Part shown: positions 48,354 to 57,371 of the stretch, one piece after another | How positions within the stretch are numbered: position 1 is the first letter of the stretch | Layout of the letters: every line of letters starts with the position of its first letter | Assembly (NCBI GenBank): GCA_024408335.1 | Contig: JAKSVB010000004.1 | Span: forward strand, 1 to 64,000 | Reading direction: 5' to 3' | Origin: Bacilli bacterium | GTDB lineage: Bacteria > Bacillota_I > Bacilli_A > RFN20 > CAG-826 | DNA length: 64,000 nt | Made by a program: the position numbers and the translations under genes | The notes under the pieces: generated by a model | Told to the model about the DNA's origin: nothing | Seen by the model: only the letters and a program-made list of their open reading frames with translations | The model's database searches: none

Positions 48354-49046
48354 ATGAGAAACTCTACGGAAAAAGCTGTCATTAAGGAATTCTTGGAATC
48401 ACCTTTGTTTGCAGGATGTGACACATCTAGCTTACTTGGTGTCATCACAAAGAATAGTGTCATCTCTTCTTTCCCTTCAGGATCTCTAATCATGAGGCAT
48501 GGGAAGATGGTTAATAGCGAAGCGTCATCCCCTTCCATTCTCTATATCTATAAAGGTAAGTGTCTTATCTCCTCTACTTCTAATGCCGACTCGGTTCTAA
48601 GGGTAAGCGAAGAAAAAGAGCTTATCGGTTTAGCGGGAGTGTTCCTAAATAAGGAAATCGAAACCAAAGTGACATCCTTCGGGGGAGAAAAGACCATTGT
48701 TCTTTCTCTAGATACCAAAGGGCTTAACGACATAATGGATTTTGATATAACGAACTCCGTTAGAAATAACCTCTTCAGGATGCTTGCTAACAAAATCTCT
48801 TTTTTGAATGAGAAGATATCAACCTTAACCGGAGGAAGCGCGGAAAAGAAACTCGCGATGTTCCTACTAGGTTTCAAGAAAGATAGATTCAAGATTTCCT
48901 TATCGATGAGCAAACTCTCATCGATGCTTGATATTGGACGATCATCCTTATATCGAACGTTAGATTCGTTTGAATCAAATGGAGCGATTAAAAAAGAAGG
49001 CGATGTAATCACCATCTTAGACAAAGACTACTTACAAAACAAATAG
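48354..49046 (+). CDS. Crp/Fnr family transcriptional regulator
   Basis: The product has 230 residues from ATG 48354; an in-frame GTG at 48324 lies within the operator. Residues about 10-130 are a cNMP-binding beta-roll (FPSGSLIMRHGKMVNS, SILYIYKGKCLISS), without the Glu-Arg pair needed for cAMP. Residues about 160-225 are an HTH_Crp: AEKKLAMFLLGF, LSMSKLSSMLDIGRSSLYRTLDSFESNGAI. It lies 11 bp before the ABC transporter genes and probably senses the imported compound or redox state. No Cys cluster is present, so an FNR iron-sulphur sensor is unlikely. Confidence 0.88.
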   Translation: MRNSTEKAVIKEFLESPLFAGCDTSSLLGVITKNSVISSFPSGSLIMRHGKMVNSEASSPSILYIYKGKCLISSTSNADSVLRVSEEKELIGLAGVFLNKEIETKVTSFGGEKTIVLSLDTKGLNDIMDFDITNSVRNNLFRMLANKISFLNEKISTLTGGSAEKKLAMFLLGFKKDRFKISLSMSKLSSMLDIGRSSLYRTLDSFESNGAIKKEGDVITILDKDYLQNK

Positions 49047-49057
49047 AGGGAAAACAT

Positions 49058-50032
49058 ATGAAATTAGGAAAGAGATTCACATTATTATTCGCTGCAGCAT
49101 CATCATTAATCGCAGTTACTGCATGCACCGCTCCAAAAGAGAAAGATGACTATGAAATCAAGGTTGCCGCACTTAACGGCACCACAGGATTTGGCATCGC
49201 TCCAATGATCGCTAAACAAAAGGAAGAAAACAAAGATTTCAATGCGAAGATCGATATCTATGCCGATCCATCTTTGGTTTCCGCAGGCATCATTAATGGC
49301 AGCATCGATATCGCAGCAGTTCCTACTAACCTTGCTGCAGTCTTACACAAGAAAACAGAAGGCGCTATCAAGGTTCTTGCCGTCAACACCCTTGGAGTTC
49401 TTTACATCATCGAAAACGGGAATACCGTTAATTCATTGAATGATCTTGAAGGCAAGACCGTCTATATCCCAGGACTAGGCTCAAACCCAGAATACGTTCT
49501 TAGCATCATGCTTAAGAAAGCAGGACTTGAAGGCAAGGTCACTATTGATGGCACTACCTATAGCACTCCTGACGCACTCACTGCAGCAGTTAGCGCTGGC
49601 ACCGCTCCTCTTGCTCTTCTTCCAGAACCAAAAGTCACAGCCGCAACAATGGGAAATTCCTCATTACGCGTTGCTATTAACTGCACCGAAGTTTGGAAGA
49701 ACCTCACAAGCGTTGATCTTGTCCAAGGCTGCCTTATCGCAAGAAACAAATTCATCGTTGATCATGAGGCATTAACCAAAGACTTCCTTAAGGGATACAA
49801 GGCTTCAGTCGACGCGGTCAATAACGATCCAGAAGCCGCTTCTCTTATCGTCGCTGCAGGCCTTGCTCCAAAAGAGGCGCTTGTCAAAGCCGCTCTCCCT
49901 AGATGCAATATCGTCTATATGACTGGCAAAGAGATGGAAGATTCCCTTACCTCTTTCTGGACCTCTTTATATGAAACCGCTCCAACATCAGTTGGAGGAG
50001 CTATTCCTGATTCTACTATCTTCTATAAGTAA
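49058..50032 (+). CDS. ABC importer substrate-binding lipoprotein (SsuA/TauA/ThiY-like)
   Basis: The product has 324 residues. The lipobox VTAC follows a short signal. The mature part has the NMT1/SsuA-like fold: VAALNGTTGFGIAPMIA, DIAAVPTNLAAVLHKKT, NDLEGKTVYIPGLGSNPEYVLSIMLKKAGL and ALLPEPKVTAATMG. This group binds alkanesulfonates, taurine, nitrate or the thiamine precursor HMP; the ligand cannot be told. It is followed by its permease (2 bp gap) and ATPase, with the Crp-like gene upstream in the same operon. Confidence 0.88.
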   Translation: MKLGKRFTLLFAAASSLIAVTACTAPKEKDDYEIKVAALNGTTGFGIAPMIAKQKEENKDFNAKIDIYADPSLVSAGIINGSIDIAAVPTNLAAVLHKKTEGAIKVLAVNTLGVLYIIENGNTVNSLNDLEGKTVYIPGLGSNPEYVLSIMLKKAGLEGKVTIDGTTYSTPDALTAAVSAGTAPLALLPEPKVTAATMGNSSLRVAINCTEVWKNLTSVDLVQGCLIARNKFIVDHEALTKDFLKGYKASVDAVNNDPEAASLIVAAGLAPKEALVKAALPRCNIVYMTGKEMEDSLTSFWTSLYETAPTSVGGAIPDSTIFYK

Positions 50033-50034
50033 AT

Positions 50035-50838
50035 ATGAGAAAGCTTGAAGGAAAGACGAAAAAGGAAACATCGAAAGGAATGGCTATTGCCATTTCCTTT
50101 TTGACATGGCTCTCCGTGTTTGCTTTTTGGTTCCTTTTATGGCTTCTTATATCCGTTATTGTTGGGTTAAAGCTCATATTCCCTTCACCTATCGATACAT
50201 TTAAGAGGTTATTCGAGCTTTTTGTTACCCCTTCTTTTTATGAGATTGTTCTAGGTTCCATTCTTAGGGTGCTTGTAGGCACACTGATCGCTTTTGTTAC
50301 AGGTATCTTATTAGCGGTCTTATCTAACGCCTGTAAGATAATGAAGAAAGTCTTATATCCACTTCTTGTCGTTATTAAGTCGACGCCTGTCGTGTCTTTC
50401 ATTATCGTTGCCTTCCTTTGGATCGGTAACGCTTTACTTCCATCGTTTATCAGCGTGCTTATGGTATTCCCTATCATCTACACAAGCGTTCTTGAAGGAA
50501 TTGAATCAGTACCTCAGTCTGAGCGCGATTTAGCAAAAGCCTTTGAGTTCTCATTTGCTAGAAAAGTTAGATGCATCTATTACCCTAATGTTAGGAGCCG
50601 CTTTTTGGTGGCGTCTAAGACTTCCATCGGTTTAGCCTGGAAAGCTGGTATTGCCGCAGAAGTCCTTGTATGCACCAAAAACTCCATAGGACTTGAGATA
50701 TTTAATTCCAAAACATATCTAGAGACTGTTGATTTGTTCGCTTGGACTCTTGTTGTTATTCTTCTAAGCGTCATCATCGAACTTGGTTTCTCTAGTTTGT
50801 TTAAGTTCTTATCATTTAGAAAGGAGAATCAAAAATGA
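50035..50838 (+). CDS. ABC importer permease
   Basis: The product has 267 residues with six transmembrane segments. The cytoplasmic loop ESVPQSERDLAKAFEFSFARKVRCIYYPNV is the EAA-type motif (E-x3-E-x6-A-F) that docks to the ATPase. It belongs to the SsuC/TauC group of permeases (STPVVSFIIVAFLWIGNALLP). Its last 4 bp overlap the ATPase start (ATGA). Confidence 0.9.
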   Translation: MRKLEGKTKKETSKGMAIAISFLTWLSVFAFWFLLWLLISVIVGLKLIFPSPIDTFKRLFELFVTPSFYEIVLGSILRVLVGTLIAFVTGILLAVLSNACKIMKKVLYPLLVVIKSTPVVSFIIVAFLWIGNALLPSFISVLMVFPIIYTSVLEGIESVPQSERDLAKAFEFSFARKVRCIYYPNVRSRFLVASKTSIGLAWKAGIAAEVLVCTKNSIGLEIFNSKTYLETVDLFAWTLVVILLSVIIELGFSSLFKFLSFRKENQK

Positions 50839-51443
50839 TCGTTATCGAATCCTTAACCAAATCATTTGGTTCAAAACTCATCATCGATGATTTAAGCCTT
50901 TCTTTACCAGACGAAGGAGTCATTGCTATCTCTGGCCCTTCAGGAAGCGGCAAAAGCACTTTATTGAATATCATTGCAGGGCTCACTCCTTTTGAATCTG
51001 GAAGCGTGACTTTTACAAGGGACGAGAAGATCTCCATTGGATTCCAATCCCCTACTTTGTTTCCTTCTTTTAACGCTTTAGAGAATGTTCTTCTTGCTTC
51101 AAAGAAAGAAAACGAAGAAGAAGCGAAATCTCTTTTAAAAGATCTTGGCATCGATGAAGTTAATAAATACCCTCATGAACTTTCTGGAGGGATGGCTAGT
51201 AGAGTCAATATCGCTAGAGCGTTACTTCGTGAGGCAGATGTATATCTATTTGATGAGCCTTTTTCCGCTTTAGACGAAGAAAGCGCAAGAAAAACACTTG
51301 ATGTAATGTTAAAAAGAACAAAAGGAAAACTCTTGGTGATGATAGTTCATGACGAAGAGATCATTAAAGATGCAGCTTCTTGCTTAATCTCTTTCAAAGA
51401 ATCACCTATAAGAAACGACGTCACGACTATTAATAAAAAGTGA
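50835..51443 (+). CDS. ABC importer ATPase
   Basis: The product has 202 residues, somewhat short for the SsuB/TauB type. Walker A GPSGSGKS, Q-loop GFQSPTLFPS, signature LSGGMASRVNIARALL, Walker B VYLFDEPFSALDE and switch His in VHDEE are all intact. It powers uptake by the permease at 50035 together with the lipoprotein at 49058. The convergent DUF4143 gene ends 6 bp beyond its stop. Confidence 0.93.
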   Translation: MIVIESLTKSFGSKLIIDDLSLSLPDEGVIAISGPSGSGKSTLLNIIAGLTPFESGSVTFTRDEKISIGFQSPTLFPSFNALENVLLASKKENEEEAKSLLKDLGIDEVNKYPHELSGGMASRVNIARALLREADVYLFDEPFSALDEESARKTLDVMLKRTKGKLLVMIVHDEEIIKDAASCLISFKESPIRNDVTTINKK

Positions 51444-51449
51444 TTGAGG

Positions 51450-52739
51450 TTAGTTTTTTAAACACGCTAGAGGAACAACATAAACACCATTGCTCATTTG
51501 ATAAGCGAGTTTGTTTTTAGTGACAACCATCAGAAAAGCAGGTTTTCCTGTTTTTTCGTAATCAATATCCGAAGCTATTTTTAACAGGTTCTCACTCGCT
51601 ATTTTTATGTCTTCTTCGCTTCCTAATTTCACTTCTACCAGTGCCCAAGAGCCGTCTGCAAATTGAATAACGGCATCAGCCTCTCTTTTTTTAGAGTCGC
51701 GATATTTATAAACTTTTGCTCTCAGACTATCGCAATAAATCCTTAAATCTCTTATCACTAGTGATTCGAACATCAATCCAAAAGTAGTGATGTCTTTGAA
51801 TAGTCCATCAGGCGTAATGCCAAGTGCAGCACATCCGATAGATGGATCAATGAAATGCCTTGTGTTCTTCGTTCTAATTGCCGTTTTGCTTCTTAAATTA
51901 GGGTTCCATGCAGGCAACTCTTCGATGACATAAAGGCGATTTAAGACATCCAAGTATCGTGCGAGAGTATCTTTATCAAAGGTTTCATCGCTTGATGAGC
52001 AATCGTCCAATATAGTTTCATTGCTTGCTGCTATCGATACGTTTCTTGCGTATGACCTCAGCAGTTTTCTCGTTCTCTGCTCGTTTTTTCTAATGGAAAT
52101 GTCCTTAATCGAATACACGTCATCGGTAACAAGAACATCGTAATAATCAATCGCTTGTTGAAGCGCGACATCTTTTTGGTCGGTAATAGCTAGTGGCCAT
52201 CCTCCGCGACAAATGAAAAATGCATAATCAAAAATCGTTTTATCCGATATTGATGGGTTAAAAACATGATTTTTTAAATCAAATAGAGAAACCGTTCCAT
52301 TACTGTCTCCGCTTTCGAACAAAGACATTGTTCTCATCATCTTTCTAACAATTCTGCCATTGCCAGTATGTTTATTATCATTTGAATCAGAATCATTTTT
52401 TTCTTTGTCTGTAACGCTTCCCGTCAATAGATATTGACCAAAGCCACCAGTTTTATCTACCTCATATTTTATTTGGTCCCAAAGAAATGACACATGTTGC
52501 CATTCATCGATCAAAATAGGTTTTGGACCGAAATTTAAAAAAGTCGAAGGAGACACTTTTGCTAATTCGATGTAGCCATTCCTAGTGTCTATCGGCATTA
52601 GATCGATAACTGTTTTTGCGTATCTGGCTACAGTTGTAGATTTACCACACCATTTAGGGCCCACAACAACAACGGCGCCTTTGCTCTTCAAAGAAAAATC
52701 CAAAATATCGTCAAATATTCTAGGCATGTATTCATTCAT
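51450..52739 (-). CDS. AAA ATPase with DUF4143 domain
   Basis: The product has 429 residues from ATG 52739 (GGGGGAC upstream; the in-frame start at 52793 is unlikely). Walker A is GPKWCGKS (27-34), Walker B PILIDEWQHV, followed by YLLTGS. DUF4143 covers about residues 190-420, with the ending EADAVIQFADGSWALVEVKLG (E/D...E-x-K, nuclease-like). The N-terminal ATPase is AAA_14 type. It is distantly related to the protein at 46914. Five 23-bp tandem repeats and a long inverted repeat lie upstream. Confidence 0.9.
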   Translation of the reverse strand: MNEYMPRIFDDILDFSLKSKGAVVVVGPKWCGKSTTVARYAKTVIDLMPIDTRNGYIELAKVSPSTFLNFGPKPILIDEWQHVSFLWDQIKYEVDKTGGFGQYLLTGSVTDKEKNDSDSNDNKHTGNGRIVRKMMRTMSLFESGDSNGTVSLFDLKNHVFNPSISDKTIFDYAFFICRGGWPLAITDQKDVALQQAIDYYDVLVTDDVYSIKDISIRKNEQRTRKLLRSYARNVSIAASNETILDDCSSSDETFDKDTLARYLDVLNRLYVIEELPAWNPNLRSKTAIRTKNTRHFIDPSIGCAALGITPDGLFKDITTFGLMFESLVIRDLRIYCDSLRAKVYKYRDSKKREADAVIQFADGSWALVEVKLGSEEDIKIASENLLKIASDIDYEKTGKPAFLMVVTKNKLAYQMSNGVYVVPLACLKN

Positions 52740-52800
52740 ATTCTTGTCCCCCTTGATTGTTATTTTATACTCTTTTAGCGACTTTTGAAGCAAAACCGAA

Positions 52801-52915
52801 AGTTTGTGAGGTTTTTAATCCCCAGTTTGTGAGGTTTTTAATCCCTGGTTTGTGAGGTTTTTAATCCCTGGTTTGTGAGGCTCAAAACCGAAAGTTTGTG
52901 AGGTTTGTGGGAAAT
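52801..52915. repeat. Five 23-bp tandem repeats upstream of a DUF4143 ATPase gene
   Basis: Units start at 52801, 52824, 52847, 52870 and 52893. The shared core is GTTTGTGAGG; units one to three continue TTTTTAATCCC. Units one and five are both preceded by CAAAACCGAA. The units are contiguous with no spacers. The array lies about 60-175 bp before the ATG 52739. Confidence 0.88.
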
Positions 52916-52964
52916 TCTACAAGATATTGTGGTTTTTTCCGCAATATCTTGCATTTTTTCCCAC
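52907..52964. repeat. 58-nt two-part inverted repeat beside the tandem repeats
   Basis: The inner arms CAAGATATTG (52920-52929) and CAATATCTTG (52942-52951) are perfect. The outer arms GTGGGAAA (52907-52914) and TTTCCCAC (52957-52964) are perfect. The region between inner and outer arms is mismatched. It overlaps the last tandem unit. Confidence 0.7.
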
Positions 52965-53007
52965 TACGACTGTTTAGAAAATTTGATGACGATTTCGCTA
53001 ATCCATA

Positions 53008-53038
53008 AGAAAAAGCCTCGTTTTTTATGACGAGGCTT
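53008..53038 (-). terminator. Terminator of the hydCBA operon
   Basis: On the minus strand AAGCCTCG-TCATAAAAAA-CGAGGCTT followed by TTTCTTA. Confidence 0.88.
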
Positions 53039-53056
53039 AATTGTTTGTTCAAAGGA

Positions 53057-54820
53057 TTATCTGAATCTCTCTTTTGAAGCGTATGTGGTGTGAAGGAGTT
53101 CGTGTGCCTTGTGAGAATTTGGTTCACCAAGATAATCTTCGTAGAGCTTGATGATTTGTGGGTTCTTGTGAGAAACACGGAGTGCCTTGCCTTCATCTTC
53201 GGTATAGAGGGCGTTAGCTCTCTTTGCCTTATATGTGTCAAGGATGTCACTACCTTCGTTTGGAAGGAAGCATGGCTTGACATATGGTTGACCACCACCA
53301 GCGATACATCCGCCTGGGCAACCCATGATTTCGATGAAGGTATATGGGCTCTTGCCTTCTTTGATTTGGTCAAGGAGGACTTTAGCGTTCTTCATGCCAT
53401 GGGCGATAGCAACTTTGACTTCGGTACCTGCTAAGTTGTAGCTTGCTTCTTTGATGCCTTCGAATCCACGGACTTCTTTAAGTGCAGCTGGTTCGATTTC
53501 ATTTCCAGTAAGCTTCCAAGCAGCAGTTCTAAGAGCGGCTTCCATAACACCGCCTGTGACACCGAAGATAACGCCTGCGCCGGTGTATTCACCAACGATA
53601 TCGTTATCGAATTCTTCGTCTGGGAGTTTATTAAAGACGATACCTGAACGCTTGATGAGTTTTGCGAGTTCTCTTGTTGTAAGGACTGCATCAACGTCTT
53701 TCATGCCGTTCTTTTGGAGTTGCTCACGTTCCTTTTCTGCTTTCTTAGCAGTACAAGGCATGATGGAAACAACGAACATGTTCTTTGGATCGATGCCGTT
53801 TTTCTCTGCGTAGTAGCTCTTAAGGATTGCACCCATCATTTGGTGAGGGGATTTGCAGCTTGAGACGTGATCAAGGAGATCTCCATAGTAGTATTCAGCG
53901 TAGTTGATCCAACCAGGTGAGCAAGATGTGATCATTGGGAGGACTCCACCGTTTTGGACTCTATTTAAGAGTTCGGTTGCTTCTTCCATGATTGTAAGGT
54001 CTGCAGCGAAGTTGGTATCGAAGACTTTGTTGAAGCCAAGTCTTCTTAAGGCTGCGACCATCTTGCCAGTGACAAGGGTTCCGATTGGCATGCCGAATTC
54101 TTCACCAAGAGCAGCGCGAACTGCAGGAGCAGTTTGAACGACGACAAATTTGCCTTCTTTCATTGCTTGGTCGACTTTGTCGATTTCGCTGACTTCTGCT
54201 AAAGCGCCTGTAGGACAGACGGTGATACATTGGCCACAGAGAAGACATGGTGATTTGGAAAGGCTTAGGTTACCAGCTGGAGCGACAACGGTTGCAAAGC
54301 CTCTATTTTCGAATCCTAAGACTGAAAGGCCATGGGCGCTCTTACATCTAGCGATGCAGCGTCCACAAAGGATGCACTTTGAAGAATCTCTTGAGATTGA
54401 AGGAGTGAGCTTATCAATTGTGACAGGAGTCCTGACACCTTCGTACATGCCTTCACGAGCACCAACGACGTGGGCGACGTGAAGAAGTTCGCAGTGTCCG
54501 TTCTTCTCACATTGTTGACAGTATTTGTTGTGGTTGGAGAGAAGGAGTTCAACTGATGCTCTTCTTGCAGAGTTAGCCTTTTGAGAAGAGATAGTGATTT
54601 CCATACCTTCAGCGACTGGATAGACACATGAAGCGACTAAGCCTCTAGCACCTTTGACTTCGACAAGACAAACACGGCAAGAACCATTTGAGCACTCGCC
54701 ATGGTTATATGAACAAAGTGAAGGAATCTCGTAACCGCATTCTTTTGCGGCTTCGAGGATGGTAAGACCGGATTCGACTTGGAATGGGAATCCTTCGATT
54801 TTGATATTAACTTTTGCCAT
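53057..54820 (-). CDS. hydA: [FeFe] hydrogenase catalytic subunit, NAD-linked (HydA, group A type)
   Basis: The product has 587 residues from ATG 54820 (AGGAGG 8 nt upstream; the ATG at 54826 is too close). Domains in order: [2Fe-2S] ferredoxin (CSYNHGECSNGSCRVC), His-ligated [4Fe-4S] (HNKYCQQCEKNGHC), two [4Fe-4S] sites (CILCGRCIARC, CLLCGQCITVCP), then the H-cluster: TSCSPGW (L1), MPCTAKKAE (L2) and EIMGCPGGCIAGGGQP (L3). A small-subunit-like tail ends the protein. With HydB and HydC it forms a soluble, probably electron-bifurcating enzyme that joins NADH and ferredoxin oxidation to H2 formation. Maturases HydEFG are not in the window. Confidence 0.95.
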   Translation of the reverse strand: MAKVNIKIEGFPFQVESGLTILEAAKECGYEIPSLCSYNHGECSNGSCRVCLVEVKGARGLVASCVYPVAEGMEITISSQKANSARRASVELLLSNHNKYCQQCEKNGHCELLHVAHVVGAREGMYEGVRTPVTIDKLTPSISRDSSKCILCGRCIARCKSAHGLSVLGFENRGFATVVAPAGNLSLSKSPCLLCGQCITVCPTGALAEVSEIDKVDQAMKEGKFVVVQTAPAVRAALGEEFGMPIGTLVTGKMVAALRRLGFNKVFDTNFAADLTIMEEATELLNRVQNGGVLPMITSCSPGWINYAEYYYGDLLDHVSSCKSPHQMMGAILKSYYAEKNGIDPKNMFVVSIMPCTAKKAEKEREQLQKNGMKDVDAVLTTRELAKLIKRSGIVFNKLPDEEFDNDIVGEYTGAGVIFGVTGGVMEAALRTAAWKLTGNEIEPAALKEVRGFEGIKEASYNLAGTEVKVAIAHGMKNAKVLLDQIKEGKSPYTFIEIMGCPGGCIAGGGQPYVKPCFLPNEGSDILDTYKAKRANALYTEDEGKALRVSHKNPQIIKLYEDYLGEPNSHKAHELLHTTYASKERFR

Positions 54821-54836
54821 TTTCATTTCCTCCTAA

Positions 54837-56720
54837 TTAGTTCTTGAAGATTGCCTTGAATTTACATGAGGCAATGCAAAGACCGCACTTAACACACTTC
54901 TTAGCGTCGATCGATCTTGAAGGAAGCTTGTGGAATGGAGCGATGTAGTCGGTCTTTTCGATGGCTGCGACAGGACATTGTCTTTCGCAAAGGCCACAAC
55001 CAATACACTTATCAGGATTGATTTCATACTTCATGAGGTTCTTACAGACGTGTGCTGGACACTTCTTATCAACGATGTGAGCGATGTATTCATCTCTGAA
55101 GTGGGAAAGGGTTGAAAGGATTGGGTTTGGAGCGGTTTGTCCAAGAGCGCAAAGTGAGTTATTTCTAACGTTTTCTGCGAGTTCTTCAAGAGCCTTGAGG
55201 TCGTCCATTGTGGCGTTGCCTTCACAGATCTTGGTTAAGTATTCGAGCATTCTCTTGGTACCGATACGGCATGGTGAGCACTTACCACATGATTCATCAC
55301 AGATGAATTCCATGTAGAACTTAGCGACGTCGACCATACAGTTGTCTTCATCCATGACGATAGCGCCGCCAGAGCCCATCATTGAGCCTTTGGCAACGAG
55401 GTTATCGAAGTCGATTTCTGCATCAAGGTCAGCTTCGGTTAAGCAGCCACCTGAAGGGCCACCGGTTTGGATAGCTTTGAATTTCTTGCCATTAGGGATG
55501 CCACCGCCGATATCATAGATGAGTTCGCGGAGTGTTGTACCCATTGGGACTTCAACGAGACCGACGTTATTGATTTTGCCACCAAGAGCGAAGACCTTTG
55601 AGCCTTTTGAACCTTCGGAGCCATGGCAAGCGAATATCTCGAATCCGTTTCTAAGGATGTAAGGAACACATGCGAGGGTTTCAACGTTATTAACGATGGT
55701 TGGGCAGCCCCATAAACCTTTGACAGCTGGGAAAGGTGGACGAGGACGTGGCATACCACGTAAGCCTTCGATTGAATTAAGAAGTGCAGTTTCTTCGCCA
55801 CAGACGAATGCACCAGCGCCTAAACGGAGGTGACCTCTGAAGTTAAAGCCTGAACCAAGGATGTTATCACCGATTAAGCCGAGTTCTTCAGCTTGTTTGA
55901 TGGCGAGCTTTAATCTATTGACTGCGATTGGGTATTCAGCACGGACATAGAAGTAACCGTCTTGTGCGCCGATTGCGTAACCAGCGATCATCATACCTTC
56001 GATGACGGCAAGTGGGTTACCTTCAAGGATGGAACGATCCATGAATGCGCCTGGGTCGCCTTCATCACCATTACAGACAACATATTTTTGTCCTTCTGGT
56101 TGAGCGAATGCGAATTGCCATTTTCTTCCAGTAGGGAAGCCACCGCCTCCACGACCACGGAGTCCTGAATTAAGAACTTCATTGATGACTTCTTGTCTAT
56201 CCATCTTAAGAGCCTTAGCTAAGCCTTGGAAAGCGCCGGCACCGATGGATTCACGAATATCTTCTGGGTTGATTGAACCACAACCGTGAAGAGCGATACG
56301 GATTTGTTTTTTGTAGAAGTTGATGTCTTCTTGTTTGGTGACCTTTTGTCTTGTTGCTGGATCGACATAGAGAAGTCTTTCGACGACTTCGCCTTCGATT
56401 AAATCGCTTTGGACGATTTCATCGACATCATCAAGGCTAACCATACGGTAAAGAGTGTCTTCTGGGTAGATCTTGACGAAAGGTCCTTGTGAACAGAAAC
56501 CAAAGCAACCGACTAAGTTGACTGTGACCTTATCTTGAAGACCGTTCTTTTCGATGAGCTTTTCGAACTTGGCTTTGATTTCTTTTGAATTTGATGAAAG
56601 GCAGCCTGTGCCACCGCAAAGGACAACGTGTCTTTTGCCATCAGCACCAGTGTACTTGGTATCAAGAAGTGCGGTGCATTCCTTGCTCATGGTGAGTAAT
56701 TCTTCGTAACTCTTAATCAT
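54837..56720 (-). CDS. hydB: Hydrogenase NADH-binding flavoprotein subunit (HydB, NuoF-like)
   Basis: The product has 627 residues. Residues about 20-115 are a thioredoxin-like [2Fe-2S] domain (VVLCGGTGCLSS, VGCFGFCSQGPFV). The NuoF core has RGRGGGGFPTGRKW, GAGAFVCGEETALLNSIEG (FMN/NADH), an SLBB region and the N3 iron-sulphur site ESCGKCSPCRIG. Two C-terminal [4Fe-4S] sites follow: CIGCGLCERQCPV and CVKCGLCIASCK. It starts on the stop of hydC (TAATG) and lies 16 bp before hydA. It takes or delivers electrons at NAD(H) and holds the FMN where bifurcation is thought to occur. Confidence 0.95.
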   Translation of the reverse strand: MIKSYEELLTMSKECTALLDTKYTGADGKRHVVLCGGTGCLSSNSKEIKAKFEKLIEKNGLQDKVTVNLVGCFGFCSQGPFVKIYPEDTLYRMVSLDDVDEIVQSDLIEGEVVERLLYVDPATRQKVTKQEDINFYKKQIRIALHGCGSINPEDIRESIGAGAFQGLAKALKMDRQEVINEVLNSGLRGRGGGGFPTGRKWQFAFAQPEGQKYVVCNGDEGDPGAFMDRSILEGNPLAVIEGMMIAGYAIGAQDGYFYVRAEYPIAVNRLKLAIKQAEELGLIGDNILGSGFNFRGHLRLGAGAFVCGEETALLNSIEGLRGMPRPRPPFPAVKGLWGCPTIVNNVETLACVPYILRNGFEIFACHGSEGSKGSKVFALGGKINNVGLVEVPMGTTLRELIYDIGGGIPNGKKFKAIQTGGPSGGCLTEADLDAEIDFDNLVAKGSMMGSGGAIVMDEDNCMVDVAKFYMEFICDESCGKCSPCRIGTKRMLEYLTKICEGNATMDDLKALEELAENVRNNSLCALGQTAPNPILSTLSHFRDEYIAHIVDKKCPAHVCKNLMKYEINPDKCIGCGLCERQCPVAAIEKTDYIAPFHKLPSRSIDAKKCVKCGLCIASCKFKAIFKN

Positions 56721-57208
56721 TAGAATTGTCCCTCCATGTCTTTGTATTTCTTAATAACGCCTGAAACTGCATCAACGGTCATCTTTGGATAGACGGTGCC
56801 ATTGATGGTGACGGCTGGTGCGATACCACATGCACCGATGCAACGGAGTGCGTCGATGGTGAAGAGTCCATCTTCAGTGGTTTCACCTGGGCCAATGCCG
56901 AGGTATTCTGAGAACTTATCAACGATTTGTTGAGCGCCTTTGACGTAGCATGCGGTGCCAAGGCAGCAACCGATGACGTATTTTCCCTTTGGCTCGAGGG
57001 AGAAGAAAGAATAGAAAGTTACGACGCCATAGATTTCAGCGACTGAGATACCTGTTCTTTCTGAAACGATTTCTTGGACTTCGAGAGGGATATATCCATA
57101 TTCCTTTTGAATGTCACTAAGAATCATCATAAGCGGAGTCTTCTCGTCAACGTATCTGTCACAGATCTCGTTGATCTTCTTGACTGCCGCCGCTTGTAAG
57201 TGGGACAT
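56720..57208 (-). CDS. hydC: Hydrogenase [2Fe-2S] subunit (HydC, NuoE-like)
   Basis: The product has 162 residues from ATG 57208 (AGGAG 8 nt upstream; ATG 57214 is only 2 nt from it). The thioredoxin-like fold binds one [2Fe-2S] cluster through four Cys: CCLGTACYVKGA and CIGACGIAPAV. The N-terminal helical part (LQAAAVKKINEICDRYV) and ISVAEIYGVVTFYSFFS are typical of NuoE. It is the first gene of the operon. Confidence 0.93.
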   Translation of the reverse strand: MSHLQAAAVKKINEICDRYVDEKTPLMMILSDIQKEYGYIPLEVQEIVSERTGISVAEIYGVVTFYSFFSLEPKGKYVIGCCLGTACYVKGAQQIVDKFSEYLGIGPGETTEDGLFTIDALRCIGACGIAPAVTINGTVYPKMTVDAVSGVIKKYKDMEGQF

Positions 57209-57371
57209 TTTCATTTCTCCTATATCAAAATATGTACTTTGTTATTTTAGCTGTTTTTTAACGAATTAAAAAAGAAGAAAGACAAAAACAATGGACAAAA
57301 TTTAAGGTGGTTTTGCCAATTATTTAGTGTTGCCGACACTTTACATTAATGTGTTGGATATCTTTTTGTTT

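Noticed and set aside
52801-52915. Five repeats considered as a CRISPR array
   Set aside because: The 23-bp units are directly contiguous; there are no spacers and no cas genes.
57326-57340. AGTGT-TGCCG-ACACT upstream of hydC considered as a second site for the Crp-like protein of 48354
   Set aside because: The half-site resembles that at 48322-48343, but the spacing between halves is 5 bp instead of about 10, so one dimer would not fit both. It may still be a site for another regulator.
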